Below are positions 1-9,221 of a stretch of 64,000 nucleotides of DNA, one piece after another. The notes beneath the pieces are model-generated. The model did not search any database. It was not told where the DNA came from and saw only the letters and a list, made by a program, of their open reading frames with translations. Made by a program: the position numbers and the translations under genes. The DNA comes from Leifsonia sp. Leaf336 (GTDB taxonomy: Bacteria; Actinomycetota; Actinomycetes; Actinomycetales; Microbacteriaceae). Where the stretch lies: contig NZ_LMOZ01000001.1 of NCBI RefSeq assembly GCF_001423695.1, positions 754,443 to 818,442 on the forward strand. Direction: 5' to 3'. Every line of letters begins with the position of its first letter. Position 1 is the stretch's first letter.

Positions 1-328
1 CGCCGACGCGGAAACCCACTCGCGCCCGCGGATCGAATCCGGTGCTGCCCGCGCGCACAGACTCGAGCTGGACCAGCGCGGTCCGCACCCGCCCCGGATC
101 GATCTCGAGCCCGAGCACCTCCACGTCGTGGCGGACGCGCGCCAGCCGGTGCTGGAGTTCGAACGCCGTCACTCCGCTCGCGCCGTAGCCGAGGTCGACG
201 ACCAGGGGGTCGCCCGTCCGACGCAGCACGGGCAGGGAGGCGATCCAGCGGTCCACGCGCCGCAGCCGGTTCGTATTGGTCGTGCCGCGAGTGACCGCGC
301 CGACGGCGCGGGAGGACGTGGACGGCAT
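1..328 (-). CDS. Class I SAM-dependent methyltransferase, N-terminal part (runs off the left edge)
   Basis: Reading leftward from the ATG at 328, an open frame reaches the window edge (109 codons). It contains the glycine-rich SAM-binding motif I ([10 protein letters not shown], about residues 43-52) and, some 25 residues on, an acidic end of strand beta-2 (GLEID) typical of class I Rossmann methyltransferases. Start: an ATG only 17 bases from the divergent mutase gene, so the two share a short promoter region. The substrate cannot be read from this portion. A similar uncharacterised methyltransferase often neighbours gpm/phoU in Microbacteriaceae (from memory). The fold call is fairly secure, the substrate unknown. 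Confidence 0.75.
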   Translation of the reverse strand, partial: MPSTSSRAVGAVTRGTTNTNRLRRVDRWIASLPVLRRTGDPLVVDLGYGASGVTAFELQHRLARVRHDVEVLGLEIDPGRVRTALVQLESVRAGSTGFDPRARVGFRVG

Positions 329-345
329 ATGACAAGATTAATCGC

Positions 346-1095
346 ATGGCCGCTCCCTATACTCTGATCCTTCTCCGCCACGGCAACAGCGAGTGGAACC
401 AGCAGAACCTGTTCACCGGCTGGGTCGACGTCCGGCTCAGCGAGCAGGGCGTCGCCGAGGCCAAGCGCGCCGGCGAGCTGCTGGCCGAGTCGGGCCTCGA
501 GCCCGACATCCTCTACACGTCGGTCCTCACGCGCGCCATCCAGACTGCGAATTACGCGCTCGACGTGGCCGACCGTCTCTGGATCCCCGTCGAGCGGTCG
601 TGGCGCCTCAACGAGCGCCACTACGGTGCCCTCCAGGGCCTCGACAAGGCCGAGACCCTCGAGAAGTACGGGCCCGAGCAGTTCCAGCTCTGGCGCCGGT
701 CGTTCGACGTGCCCCCGCCGCCTTTGCCCGACGACAGCCAGTGGTCACAGGCCCACGACCCGCGTTACGCCGATCTCGGCGACGACCTCCCGCGCACCGA
801 GTGCCTCAAGGACGTCATCGCGCGCATGCTGCCCTACTGGGAGTCCGACATCACGACCAGCCTCGCCGAGGGCAAGACCGTGCTCGTCACGGCGCACGGA
901 AACTCGCTTCGCGCCCTGGTGAAGCACCTCGACGGCATCTCGGACGACGAGATCGCCGAGCTCAACATCCCCACCGGCATCCCGCTGGTCTACAAGCTCG
1001 ACGAGACGTTCGCGCCGATCGAGCCCGCTGTATACCTCGACCCGGAGGCCGCTGCCGCCGGCGCCGCCGCGGTCGCCGCCCAGGGTAAGAAGTAG
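346..1095 (+). CDS. gpmA: 2,3-bisphosphoglycerate-dependent phosphoglycerate mutase
   Basis: Glycolytic/gluconeogenic cytosolic enzyme interconverting 3- and 2-phosphoglycerate through a phosphohistidine. The 249-residue length is right for the bacterial dPGM family. The signature [10 protein letters not shown] (residues 9-18) carries the phosphorylated His12; [14 protein letters not shown] supplies the conserved active-site loop, and [11 protein letters not shown] near residue 182 the second catalytic histidine. The C-terminus has an Ala-rich tail beyond the core. The 2H-phosphoesterase frame follows immediately. In mycobacteria gpm1 lies directly before senX3-regX3; here about 20 kb of secretion genes separates them. 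Very secure. Confidence 0.95.
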   Translation: MAAPYTLILLRHGNSEWNQQNLFTGWVDVRLSEQGVAEAKRAGELLAESGLEPDILYTSVLTRAIQTANYALDVADRLWIPVERSWRLNERHYGALQGLDKAETLEKYGPEQFQLWRRSFDVPPPPLPDDSQWSQAHDPRYADLGDDLPRTECLKDVIARMLPYWESDITTSLAEGKTVLVTAHGNSLRALVKHLDGISDDEIAELNIPTGIPLVYKLDETFAPIEPAVYLDPEAAAAGAAAVAAQGKK

Positions 1096-1097
1096 CG

Positions 1098-1574
1098 GTC
1101 ACGACCGACCATTCGTACGTCGTCGTCGCGTTCCTGCCGGAGCGCGGCGGCGACGTCGTCGTCCCGGACCAGTTCGGGGCGGGGGAATGGCCCCTGCACA
1201 TTACGATCGTTCCGCCGTTCCGCTCCGAGCTCGACGCGGAGGCGATCGCTGCGCTGTTGCCGCGTGGACCGCGCCTTCCGGTCGTCGCGGGGGCGCGCGC
1301 GTCGTTCGGTCACCGGCGGACGGTGCCGGTCACGCTGGTGCGCCCGTCTCCGGACCTTCTCACGCTGCACCGCGCCTCCGTGAACGCTCTGGAGGCCGCC
1401 GGCGCGGTCATCGCCGACCACCGGCACATCCGGAACGGCTATCGTCCGCATGCCTCCGACCAGCGCGCGGAAGCACTCGCCCCCGGTGAGCACACCTCCC
1501 TCACCGAGCTCGCGCTCGTCGAGCGCACCCAGGGTTCTCGCCGTCGGGTCGTTGCCCGCATCCCTCTCGCATAG
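1098..1574 (+). CDS. 2H phosphoesterase / 2'-5' RNA ligase-like protein with no standard start codon
   Basis: The frame directly after gpmA reads like the two-histidine phosphoesterase superfamily (2'-5' RNA ligase/CPDase type): a first motif H-I-T-I (WPLHITIVPPF, about residues 35-45), a second H-A-S (RPHASDQ), and an N-terminal strand SYVVVAFLP. About 159 codons is normal for the family. Oddity: an in-frame TAA at 1086-1088 bounds the frame, yet no ATG, GTG or TTG occurs before 1257, which lies after the first catalytic motif. Starting there would delete half the active site. Either a rare start (GTC at 1098 or CTG near 1134) is used, a base is miscalled, or the gene is decaying. The left boundary is therefore nominal. 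Confidence 0.6.
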   Translation, partial: VTTDHSYVVVAFLPERGGDVVVPDQFGAGEWPLHITIVPPFRSELDAEAIAALLPRGPRLPVVAGARASFGHRRTVPVTLVRPSPDLLTLHRASVNALEAAGAVIADHRHIRNGYRPHASDQRAEALAPGEHTSLTELALVERTQGSRRRVVARIPLA

Positions 1575-1599
1575 CCCTGAATCATCTCAGATCTGAAAT

Positions 1600-1629
1600 T
1601 TGACACCTGGCGAATGCCGCCGATACGGT
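1600..1629 (+). promoter_or_regulatory. Predicted housekeeping-sigma promoter of the esx operon
   Basis: TTGACA at 1600-1605 and TACGGT at 1624-1629, with an 18-base spacer, form a near-consensus -35/-10 pair about 60 bases before esxA. The segment is AT-richer than the surrounding genes. A Shine-Dalgarno AGGGG lies at 1676-1680, seven bases before the esxA ATG. This is motif reading only. Confidence 0.5.
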
Positions 1630-1687
1630 CATGGAGAAATACTCCGTATCCGCGGTAGTGCATTACGTTTCGAATAGGGGACTTTAC

Positions 1688-1978
1688 ATGGGTCAGATCA
1701 GCGTTACACCGGAAGAACTGAAGCAGCAGGCTCAGGTCTACACCCGCTCGAAGGAAGAGATCGAGCAGGCAATCCAGAAGGTGAACCAGATGAACTCGAC
1801 CATTGCAGAGCAGTGGAAGGGGCAGGCGTTCCAGGCTTACCTCGAGCAGTACAACCAGTTGCACGAGAGCGTGAAGAAGTTCGAAGAGCTGCTGGTGAAC
1901 ATCAACCAGCAGCTCGACAAGTACGCCGACACCATCGCCGAGCGCGACGCGCAGGATGCGCAGAGCTTCGGCTTCTGA
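1688..1978 (+). CDS. esxA: WXG100-family secreted protein, EsxA-like
   Basis: Small (96 aa), all-helical protein with the central W-x-G turn at residues 43-45 (EQWKGQAF). This is the hallmark of ESAT-6/WXG100 proteins, which fold as helical-hairpin dimers and are exported by type VII systems. It lacks cysteines and a signal peptide, as expected. Start chosen at 1688 because of the AGGGG ribosome site; an upstream in-frame ATG at 1631 would add 19 residues not typical of the family. It opens the operon, as esxA does in Staphylococcus and Bacillus ess/yuk loci. The C-terminus lacks an obvious YxxxD/E motif. Base composition is AT-richer than flanking chromosome. Confidence 0.9.
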   Translation: MGQISVTPEELKQQAQVYTRSKEEIEQAIQKVNQMNSTIAEQWKGQAFQAYLEQYNQLHESVKKFEELLVNINQQLDKYADTIAERDAQDAQSFGF

Positions 1979-2504
1979 TCAGAGGACGGGCAAGGCACCC
2001 GGGCCGAGGCGTTCAAAGCGACGCGTCCTCGGCCACGGGGCGGCTGCAGGTGCGCTCGCCGTCGTCATGGCGGCGGGTGCACCTGCGATCGCGGCCGTGG
2101 CCGACGACTCTGACGATGCGGGCAAGCTGCGCCTCAACGCCACCGTCCTCGTCAACGACTCCGTCGGGGCGGGCTCTGCTGGAGACTTTCCGATACGCGG
2201 CAGTCTGTTCTCGGAGCGTCTCTATGTCCGGATCGACGAGCGGCGAGAAGCGTCGGCCGAGCGGCTGACCGGCGTCCGGGAGCTGGACTTCGCCGCGCCC
2301 AAGCCATCGGGAGACCAGTACCAGTCGGTGCGAGCGGCTCTGTTCGAGAACTATTCCTCCAGCGGGATCGCTTCGAAGCAGCGTGAGGGCGAGGAGTCCT
2401 CCGCCTTGTTGGGCGTCGTAGCGGTCCTCGCGGTGCCGCTGATGCTCATCGCTGGCATAGGGCTCGGACGGTTCTGGGCCAGAAGGAGACGGGCAGCATC
2501 GTGA
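1956..2504 (+). CDS. essA: Membrane protein at the EssA position of the type VII operon
   Basis: 182 residues. A basic stretch (SKRR) precedes a hydrophobic segment with a probable signal cleavage after AAGAPAIAA (about residue 48), then a polar extracellular domain, then a C-terminal membrane helix (about residues 150-173) ending in RRRR. This exported-domain/C-terminal-anchor topology and the place between esxA and esaB match EssA of Firmicutes systems, a small essential membrane component. Sequence similarity to known EssA cannot be judged by eye, so the name rests on position and topology. The only suitable start (1956) overlaps the end of esxA by 23 bases; its stop overlaps the next GTG, implying coupled translation. 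Confidence 0.6.
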   Translation: MRRASASDQRTGKAPGPRRSKRRVLGHGAAAGALAVVMAAGAPAIAAVADDSDDAGKLRLNATVLVNDSVGAGSAGDFPIRGSLFSERLYVRIDERREASAERLTGVRELDFAAPKPSGDQYQSVRAALFENYSSSGIASKQREGEESSALLGVVAVLAVPLMLIAGIGLGRFWARRRRAAS

Positions 2505-2734
2505 TCGAGATCACGCTTGTGTACACGCAGCGGCAGATCGATCTCCTCGTACCGGGGGCGATCAGGTTCCACCGTCTGAGGCAGTTGATCCGAGAGGCGT
2601 TCGCCGCGAAAGGGATGGTGCTGCCCGATGACTTCTCGTTCGTGCTCGAGGACAAAGCCCTTGCAGTGAGCGGGTACGACTTCATTTCCTCTTTCGGGAT
2701 CGGCAACGGCGATCGCCTACAGATTGTGACGTAA
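2501..2734 (+). CDS. esaB: EsaB/YukD-like ubiquitin-fold protein
   Basis: A 77-residue cytosolic protein of beta-grasp type. It opens with a beta strand (IEITLVYT), has a helix (RLRQLIREAFAAKG) and ends with the typical GDRLQI strand, as in YukD/EsaB, the ubiquitin-like accessory of T7SSb systems that is needed for or modulates secretion. No C-terminal di-glycine is present, as expected for the family. The GTG start overlaps the essA stop. Size, fold pattern and the position between essA and essB agree. Confidence 0.8.
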   Translation: MIEITLVYTQRQIDLLVPGAIRFHRLRQLIREAFAAKGMVLPDDFSFVLEDKALAVSGYDFISSFGIGNGDRLQIVT

Positions 2735-2741
2735 GGCAGCA

Positions 2742-3881
2742 ATGCATATTGACTTGGATGGAACGGTTCTCGAGCTCGAAACGAAACCAGGCAGCCTTCG
2801 CGCGAGCGTCGACAAGAACGGCTTCGACGGTTCGTGTCTCGACGTGATCTCTCGATACGTCGACGCGCACGAAACCGATACCGGGCTGCGAATCACGTAT
2901 CGTCTCGCCGAGGGCGAAACGAGTTTCCGGAACGCTGTCGACCAGGCCAAGACTCGGCTCGATCGACTGTCGCTGGCCCAGAAGCTCGTGGCGTGTGCCG
3001 GCTACCGCGACGGCTTCCGTGTGCCGGTGATCCATCCCGGCAACGTCTATCTCAACGGCGGGCTGCTTCGGGTCGTGCATTGCGGCCTCCAGGGCATGCT
3101 CGCTCCGATGACGTTCGATGAAACCCACTTCTTCAGGTCGCTCCAGGCGATGGTGCTGCACATCTTTCGCCCGAAGATCGCCTTCGAGCAGATCCTCGAT
3201 GGCGCACCGGCACTCCAGGACAGGTTCTCGATCGCGGTGCGGAAGACGGCGACGGCAGACGAGCTGTTCGCGTACATCGATGCGCAGGTGAAAGCTGAGC
3301 AGGCAGAAGTCGCAGCGCGCAAGGTCAGCGTTCCGAAGCGCCGGTATTCCGGCTACCGGGTGCTCGGCGTGCTCGGCGTCACCGGCGCGGTTGTGGCCGG
3401 CGTGTTCGCCTGGCAGACGGCGAGTCACAGCCGGTTGCAGGATGCGGTGGTCGCCGCGCAGTCGCGCTTCCTCGCGAACGACTACGGCGGCACGATGACG
3501 GAGCTGGAAGGCTATCCCGCCACGTCCTTGCCTGCGTCCGCGAAGTACGTGCTCGCGGTGTCGAGCATCAACCTCGACGATCTCACGGGCGCGCAGAAGC
3601 AGGCGATTCTCAACAACATTTCCCAGAAGTCCGACGATGTGACCCTGAACTACTGGGTCGCGATCGGTCGCGGCGAGTTCGAGCAGGCCCTCGACTACGC
3701 GCAGAACCTTGGTGACGACCAACTCACGTTGCTCGCCTACACCGACCTGTATCAGTCCACGAAGCTGAACTCCCAGATGGCCGGCGGTGAGAAGCAGAAA
3801 CTCCTGGACGAGTACGCAAAAGCCATCGATGATCTGACTGCCGAGCTCGAGGGCACGAGCGACATGGCGGCCGCGAAATGA
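2742..3881 (+). CDS. essB: Type VII secretion protein EssB (pseudokinase membrane component)
   Basis: 379 residues. The N-terminal cytoplasmic half (about 1-200) resembles the degenerate protein-kinase fold of EssB/YukC. One transmembrane helix follows at about 205-224 (VLGVLGVTGAVVAGVFAW), then an extracellular helical domain ending in Lys/Glu-rich helices. Staphylococcal EssB (444 aa) has this architecture and contacts EssC and EsaA in the membrane platform. The ATG at 2742 lies seven bases after the esaB stop; the end overlaps the essC ATG (ATGA). The C-terminal domain is somewhat shorter than in S. aureus. Call based on order, size and topology. Confidence 0.8.
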   Translation: MHIDLDGTVLELETKPGSLRASVDKNGFDGSCLDVISRYVDAHETDTGLRITYRLAEGETSFRNAVDQAKTRLDRLSLAQKLVACAGYRDGFRVPVIHPGNVYLNGGLLRVVHCGLQGMLAPMTFDETHFFRSLQAMVLHIFRPKIAFEQILDGAPALQDRFSIAVRKTATADELFAYIDAQVKAEQAEVAARKVSVPKRRYSGYRVLGVLGVTGAVVAGVFAWQTASHSRLQDAVVAAQSRFLANDYGGTMTELEGYPATSLPASAKYVLAVSSINLDDLTGAQKQAILNNISQKSDDVTLNYWVAIGRGEFEQALDYAQNLGDDQLTLLAYTDLYQSTKLNSQMAGGEKQKLLDEYAKAIDDLTAELEGTSDMAAAK

Positions 3882-6800
3882 CCGTGTTCGAGACGGAACA
3901 GCGTCCGAGTGTTCATCGTGTGGGTCTCGACTCCCGGCTCCATTCGAGTCGGCTGCTGTTCCTCGTGTACGTCGTCGATGGACACAGAGCCATCAGACTG
4001 TCCCTCACCGAAGAGCACCCCTTCGTCGACCATGACGGCCATAAGTTCAGCGTGATCAACGATGCGCTGTATGTCGACGGAGAGTTGATCGGCGTCGGGC
4101 GAAGTGTCGTCGGCGCTCTCGAGTGCGTGGTTGTGTCCGCAGCGGACGCTCGCACCGAGTGTTTCGTGACGGAGGCGAGCAGTGGCCTCGTGATCGGCGA
4201 TGTGCCCGACGCCGGCATCCGTGCCGCGGGCTCGCCACTGCTGATCGTGCGGGAGGACTCGCTCGTCGTCGAAGCACGAGGCCGGATGGTGTACGTCGAT
4301 GACGTCGCGGTCACCGGGCGCCAGATCTGTGATCTCGCGGTCGGAACGGTCGTGCTGACCGCTGGCTACATCCTCGAGAAGCGGCCGAGGCAGCTCAAGA
4401 TCACCACGTTCGGTTCCGACGTCGAGTTCGATCACGCGAAGGTGCTGGTCCAACTGCCGGAGCGTGAGTTCCCGGCGGACTTTCCCGATTACCGGAGGTC
4501 TCCGAAGCTGAACCTGGAGGTCGAGGAGGCCGAGTTCACGCTCCAGGGTCCCGACAAGCCCGGCGCGAAGCCGAAGAACCGGCTCATGCGGATGATCGTG
4601 CCGCCGTTCTTCATGATCGCGGCCTCCGGCGTGACGACGATGGTCATCGGCAGCAACCCGGCGATGATGCTCGGTATGGGGCTCGCCACCCTACTGACGG
4701 CGTCTTTCACCGTGTCGCAATACATCACGGAGATGAGGGGAGCGAAGACCGCTGCCATCAAAGCCGAGGAGGATTACACCAACTACCTCGTACGAACCGT
4801 GGCCGGAGTCGCCAGAGCGCACGAGCACGAGCGCACGGTGCTGCGGTATCAGCAGCCGAGCCCGAATGAACTCGCGGCGATGGTCGAGCGGTATGACCCC
4901 AGGATCTACGAGCGTCAGCGTTTCAACAAGGACTTCCTGCACATCTCGCTGGGATCGTCAGATCGTCCCTCGGCGGTCAAGGTGTCCTCCGGGGTGGCAG
5001 AGAAGGATTCGAGCGTCGAGGCGCAGCAGGTTTCAGACCTGGCGGCTCGATTCCGCACTCAGCGTGATGCGCCGACTCCCATCGGACTGGCGGGGCAGAC
5101 CCTCGGCCTAGTCGGCCCTCCCGGCGTCGTTTCGCAGTGCCTCCAGACGTTGCTGTTCCAGGTGGCGTTCTTCCACTCGTACCGTGATGTGAACTTCATC
5201 AGCCTGCTTTCACGTGAGTCGTATTCGGCGACGTGGAGCGCGTGGCGTCTGCTGCCGCATTTCAAGCTGCACGAGTTGAACATGCGCGGTCTGGTCCACA
5301 GCGACAAGCTGCGTGACGTGGTGCTGAACGGCTTCTATCGGCTGCTCCAGAAGCGCAAGCAGGCTCTGAAGGATGCCGGTGCGCAGAAGTTGCAGTTCGC
5401 GCCGCACTACGTGTTCATCATCTCCGAGGACCGCTACTTGGCCGGTCACGGCATCAACGAGTTGCTCGCTGAAGACATGAGCGACCTGGGTGTGACGGTG
5501 ATTTGGTGCACCGAAGACGCGAAGCTGCTGCCCGAGACGGTGACGGCGCTCATCCAGGCGCCGCACCAGGTGAAAGGCGAACTCGTCACGAATGACGACG
5601 TGTACGTGGCGACGCCGTTCACGCCGTACTCTTTGCCGCAAGATCTGGAGCACTCCCTCCGCAAGCTCTCGAACCTGAATCATCTGGAGGTCGAGAAGAA
5701 CGCGGTACCGGAGGCGCTGAGCCTGCTGGAACAGTACGAGGTGAAGTCCGTCGATGAACTCCGGATCGCTGAGCGCTGGGCGCACGCCGAGCCGAACAAG
5801 TCCATCGCGTCGCTGATCGGGTGGCGCGGCAAGTCCGATCACGTGTTCTGGGACCTGCACGAGCGCGCCCACGGGCCGCACGCGCTGGTGGGCGGCACGA
5901 CGGGTTCCGGCAAGTCGGAGTTCCTGACGACGTACCTCATCGGGCTCGCGATCAACTTCTCGCCCGAAGACGTCGGCATGCTCATCATCGACTGGAAGGG
6001 CGGTGGCATCGCCAACACGCTCGACCGGCTGCCTCATTTCATGGGCGCAATCACGAACCTCGACGGTGCCGGCACCGCCCGAGCGTTGGCGAGCATCAAG
6101 GCAGAGCTCAACAAGCGTCAGCGGGAGTTCGCGGTCTACGGCGTCAACAGCATCAACGCGTACATGACCCTGTACAAGCAGCGGCACGACCCGAAGCCCG
6201 ACGTGAAGTACCCGACGAAGCCGCTTCCGCACCTGGTGCTCGTGTCGGACGAGTTCGCCGAGCTGAAGGCCAACGTGCCCGAGTTCCTCGACGAGCTCAC
6301 TTCGGTTGCGCGTATCGGCCGAAGCCTCGGCGTACATCTGATCTTGGCGACGCAGAAGCCGAGCGGCGTGGTGAACGACCAGATCGAGGCGAACTCGACC
6401 TCGAAGATCGCGCTGAAGATGGCAGGCGAACAGGACTCGAACGAGTTGCTGAAAACCACCGACGCGGCGCACATCACGAACCCCGGTCGCGGCTACCTGA
6501 AGGTCGGTCAGAACGAGGTCTACGAGCTCTTTCAGAGCGGCTATGCCGGTGTGCCCTACGACCCGGACGCCCAGGTCACCGAGAAGGTCGACGAGCGGAT
6601 CTACAAGATCAATGAGCTGGGCCAGTACGAGCTCTTCTACGACCCCGACGAGGAAGTCGAGCAGGGCAAAGACACGAGCGATCTCCCTTCGCAGCTGGAA
6701 GCGGTCATCGACACCATCGCGCACATCTTCCACAGCGACGACGCACTGACGACGCCGGACAAACCATGGCTGCCGAACCTGCCCGCGCGAATGTCGACTC

Positions 6801-8359
6801 CTGATCCCGCCACGAGTACTGGCGTTAGCGCTCCGCTGGGCATGCTCGACGTGCCCAGCCGACAAGCGCAGGAGCAGTACGACTTCGACCTGCTGAATGC
6901 CGGCCACACAGTGGTGTTCGGCAGCCCGGGCTACGGCAAGTCGACGGTGCTGCAGACGCTCGTATTGAACCTCGCCACGGTCTGCACTCCCGAGCGGCTT
7001 CACGTCAATCTCATCGATTTCGGCAACAACGGCCTCCTGCCGCTGAGAGACCTGCCGAACGTCGCGGACATCGTGACACTGGAGGAGGCCGAGAAGCTCA
7101 GCAAGATGATGGATGCCGTCGCGGACGTCCTGGCCACCCGCAAGCAGCTGTTCAAGGACGCCGGTGTCGCAAACCTGGAACAGTTCGCGACGAAGACCGG
7201 CGGCCACCTGCCCGTCGTTCTGAACGTGCTCGACGGCTATGACAACCTGACGACGAACGACCGTCGCAAGGACGCGATCGACTCGCTCCTTCTGCAGGTG
7301 CTGCGAGAGGGTTCCGCACTGGGCGTCTTCCTTGTGATGAGTGCCAGCCGCGTCGGCGGCGTGCGAATGAACATGCTGAGCAACATCTCGACCAAGCTCT
7401 GCCTGTACGTCAACGAAGAGAGCGATTTGGCGCAGCTGATGGGGAGGGAGCGGTTGCAGCAGGCCGACATCCCAGGCCGGGGTCAGCTCCTGGTCGAAGG
7501 GCCGACTGCGATCCAGTTCTACCTCCCCGCCTCCGGCGACGACAGCTCCGGGACGCTCGCGGCGCTCGAGCAGCAAGTCGCCGCGCTCGACGCGGGGTGG
7601 ACGGGCGAGCGCCCCAAACGGATCCCCATGGTGCCGCAGGACCTCAGTATCGACGCGTTCCGGGCGTTCGAGTCGGTGGCCCGTGTGGAGGAACTCCGGG
7701 GCACAGCATTCGGGCTGTCGATGGCGACGACGGAGGCAGTCGGTTTTCTTCCCCGGTCGCAGCCCTTGTTCATGTTCGCCGCGCGTGACGACGAACAGGA
7801 GGCCTTGTTCCAAGAGCTCATTTTCACGCAAGGTGCCAACCTGAAATCGGAGTTCATGGTGGTCGATTTCGACGAGACTTTCGCAGAGACCCTCGATACA
7901 ACCCCCCTTCCCGCGAACTTCAGCTACGTCGCGGAGAAGGGCGACGCTGGCGAAGTCGTCGCTGGCATCGTCGCCTATGTCGCCTTGAGCAAGCAGAAGG
8001 CCGAGGGCGCTCCCATGGTGCTGGTGATCGCGAACCTGCCTGACTTCATCAGCAAGACGGGCCTCAAAGCGAACGAATTCGCGCTTGCCGTGAAAAACGC
8101 GCCCAAAGCCGGGCTGGACTTCATGGTCTTCAGCCGCCATGACTACGTGGCGAGGTCGCTTGATGAGGTGCCGAAGCTGATCAGGGATCTCAAGTTCACG
8201 GGCCTGGTCGGCGCGCGAGCATACGACAGCGCCTTGGTGAAGACCGTGGGGAGATCAGACGAGCCCGAGCCGCGGGTGGATGAGCCGTTCTTCGTGCTCC
8301 GCGGCGGGAGCGCGTTCGAGAGGGTCAAGCTTCCTCGGCTGAGGGGAGGAGCGAAATGA
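3878..8359 (+). CDS. essC: Type VII secretion FtsK/SpoIIIE ATPase EssC
   Basis: The motor of the system, 1493 aa, matching EssC of Firmicutes (about 1480) rather than the EccC of mycobacteria. Residues 1-200 form FHA-like beta-rich repeats. Two membrane helices lie at about 238-280. The first ATPase domain has Walker A GGTTGSGKSE near residue 672, the IIDWKGGG strand and Walker B LVLVSDEFAE near 787. The second has GSPGYGKST near 1015. The third, from about 1285, lacks a P-loop (FAARDDEQEAL in its place), as is common for D3. In S. aureus the C-terminal part of EssC varies with the cargo encoded next to it. Start and stop overlap the neighbours by four bases. Confidence 0.92.
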   Translation: MTVFETEQRPSVHRVGLDSRLHSSRLLFLVYVVDGHRAIRLSLTEEHPFVDHDGHKFSVINDALYVDGELIGVGRSVVGALECVVVSAADARTECFVTEASSGLVIGDVPDAGIRAAGSPLLIVREDSLVVEARGRMVYVDDVAVTGRQICDLAVGTVVLTAGYILEKRPRQLKITTFGSDVEFDHAKVLVQLPEREFPADFPDYRRSPKLNLEVEEAEFTLQGPDKPGAKPKNRLMRMIVPPFFMIAASGVTTMVIGSNPAMMLGMGLATLLTASFTVSQYITEMRGAKTAAIKAEEDYTNYLVRTVAGVARAHEHERTVLRYQQPSPNELAAMVERYDPRIYERQRFNKDFLHISLGSSDRPSAVKVSSGVAEKDSSVEAQQVSDLAARFRTQRDAPTPIGLAGQTLGLVGPPGVVSQCLQTLLFQVAFFHSYRDVNFISLLSRESYSATWSAWRLLPHFKLHELNMRGLVHSDKLRDVVLNGFYRLLQKRKQALKDAGAQKLQFAPHYVFIISEDRYLAGHGINELLAEDMSDLGVTVIWCTEDAKLLPETVTALIQAPHQVKGELVTNDDVYVATPFTPYSLPQDLEHSLRKLSNLNHLEVEKNAVPEALSLLEQYEVKSVDELRIAERWAHAEPNKSIASLIGWRGKSDHVFWDLHERAHGPHALVGGTTGSGKSEFLTTYLIGLAINFSPEDVGMLIIDWKGGGIANTLDRLPHFMGAITNLDGAGTARALASIKAELNKRQREFAVYGVNSINAYMTLYKQRHDPKPDVKYPTKPLPHLVLVSDEFAELKANVPEFLDELTSVARIGRSLGVHLILATQKPSGVVNDQIEANSTSKIALKMAGEQDSNELLKTTDAAHITNPGRGYLKVGQNEVYELFQSGYAGVPYDPDAQVTEKVDERIYKINELGQYELFYDPDEEVEQGKDTSDLPSQLEAVIDTIAHIFHSDDALTTPDKPWLPNLPARMSTPDPATSTGVSAPLGMLDVPSRQAQEQYDFDLLNAGHTVVFGSPGYGKSTVLQTLVLNLATVCTPERLHVNLIDFGNNGLLPLRDLPNVADIVTLEEAEKLSKMMDAVADVLATRKQLFKDAGVANLEQFATKTGGHLPVVLNVLDGYDNLTTNDRRKDAIDSLLLQVLREGSALGVFLVMSASRVGGVRMNMLSNISTKLCLYVNEESDLAQLMGRERLQQADIPGRGQLLVEGPTAIQFYLPASGDDSSGTLAALEQQVAALDAGWTGERPKRIPMVPQDLSIDAFRAFESVARVEELRGTAFGLSMATTEAVGFLPRSQPLFMFAARDDEQEALFQELIFTQGANLKSEFMVVDFDETFAETLDTTPLPANFSYVAEKGDAGEVVAGIVAYVALSKQKAEGAPMVLVIANLPDFISKTGLKANEFALAVKNAPKAGLDFMVFSRHDYVARSLDEVPKLIRDLKFTGLVGARAYDSALVKTVGRSDEPEPRVDEPFFVLRGGSAFERVKLPRLRGGAK

Positions 8360-8796
8360 GTGAGTCTCCGCAGCTGCTTCCGCTCGGGACGGCCGTGCGG
8401 GTCACCGACCACGAGGGCGTTTACGTCATCATCGCGCGGGGATTCCAACAGCAGGCGAACGGATACCTGGCTGGCTACAAGGGGATGCGGCATCCGCACG
8501 GGTCTGGCGCGGGTGTCCGAGAGATCGTGTTCACGCAGACGCAGATCGGCGACGTTGTCCATCGTGGGTACGAGGACGCCGCGGATGCGCCGTTCACGCA
8601 GAAGCAACTCGAGAACGCCCGGACGCCCACAGCGCCGCGGCCGCCGATGTCAGAACCGGCGCTGGTCCTGGATCCATCGACGTCAGGCGAACAGGTGCTA
8701 GCTGCCACCAAGCCCTCGGGCGAGCTCCCCGAGCGCTTAGCCAGCGATCCGAAAGACCCATTCAAAGAACTACGCAATAGAGGAAGACGGACATGA
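8356..8796 (+). CDS. DUF4176-like type VII accessory protein (copy 1)
   Basis: 146 residues. The first 85 match the DUF4176 pattern found beside Firmicutes T7SSb cargo: LPLGTAVRV, then a hydrophobic strand YVIIARG, a short Y-P/H-G turn (RHPHG), then an EIVFTQTQIGDVVHRGYED segment. The remainder is a polar, Pro/Ala-rich tail. The family's function is not established; in Firmicutes such proteins sit in LXG-toxin operons and are thought to help effector handling. ATGA overlap with essC and with the next gene. The same fold recurs at 8793-9221 and 17899-18360. Confidence 0.65.
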   Translation: MSESPQLLPLGTAVRVTDHEGVYVIIARGFQQQANGYLAGYKGMRHPHGSGAGVREIVFTQTQIGDVVHRGYEDAADAPFTQKQLENARTPTAPRPPMSEPALVLDPSTSGEQVLAATKPSGELPERLASDPKDPFKELRNRGRRT

Positions 8797-9221
8797 CAGT
8801 GGAGCGGCTGAAGCAGGCAGAAGAAGCAGAACAGGAGGAGAGGCACGGCTTCCTCCCACTGGGGAGTGTCGTGCTTCTGAGGGGGTCGGTGAAGAAGCTC
8901 TTGATCGTCTCTCGGGCTTCGATCGTGGAAGACGACTTCTTCGACTACGGGGCGTTCCTTTACCCGGAGGGCATGATCGACTCGAACATCGCGTATTTCA
9001 ATCAGAGCGATATTCATCGAGTAGTGTTCGAAGGCTACGCAGACGACGACAATGAGCTTGCGCTGGAAATCCTGAACAACGCATATTTGCGGTTCCGCCA
9101 GCAAGGCGAGCAGGGTTCTGCAGCTTCGGATTCTATGCCGATGGCAGTCGAGTCTCGGCCGGTGTCGGGGGACGACCCGTTCGCTTCGGTCCGTGACTTG
9201 ATGGACGACGACGATGCATGA
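8793..9221 (+). CDS. DUF4176-like type VII accessory protein (copy 2)
   Basis: 142 residues with a charged N-terminal extension (about 18 residues) before the DUF4176-like core: LPLGSVVLL, KKLLIVSRA, the aromatic-rich DYGAFLYPEGM turn, and IHRVVFEGYADDDN. The C-terminus holds a helix (ELALEILNNAYLRFRQQ) and an acidic tail. It differs enough from copy 1 to suggest divergent roles rather than a recent duplication. Its ATG overlaps the previous stop, and its end overlaps the next ATG by eight bases, so translation is tightly coupled along this cargo operon. No signal peptide or membrane segment. Confidence 0.65.
   Translation: MTVERLKQAEEAEQEERHGFLPLGSVVLLRGSVKKLLIVSRASIVEDDFFDYGAFLYPEGMIDSNIAYFNQSDIHRVVFEGYADDDNELALEILNNAYLRFRQQGEQGSAASDSMPMAVESRPVSGDDPFASVRDLMDDDDA

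Noticed and set aside
5210-8140. 976-codon minus-strand open frame opposite essC
   Set aside because: It is the codon-bias shadow of essC: Arg/His/Val-rich, no domain, no ribosome site.
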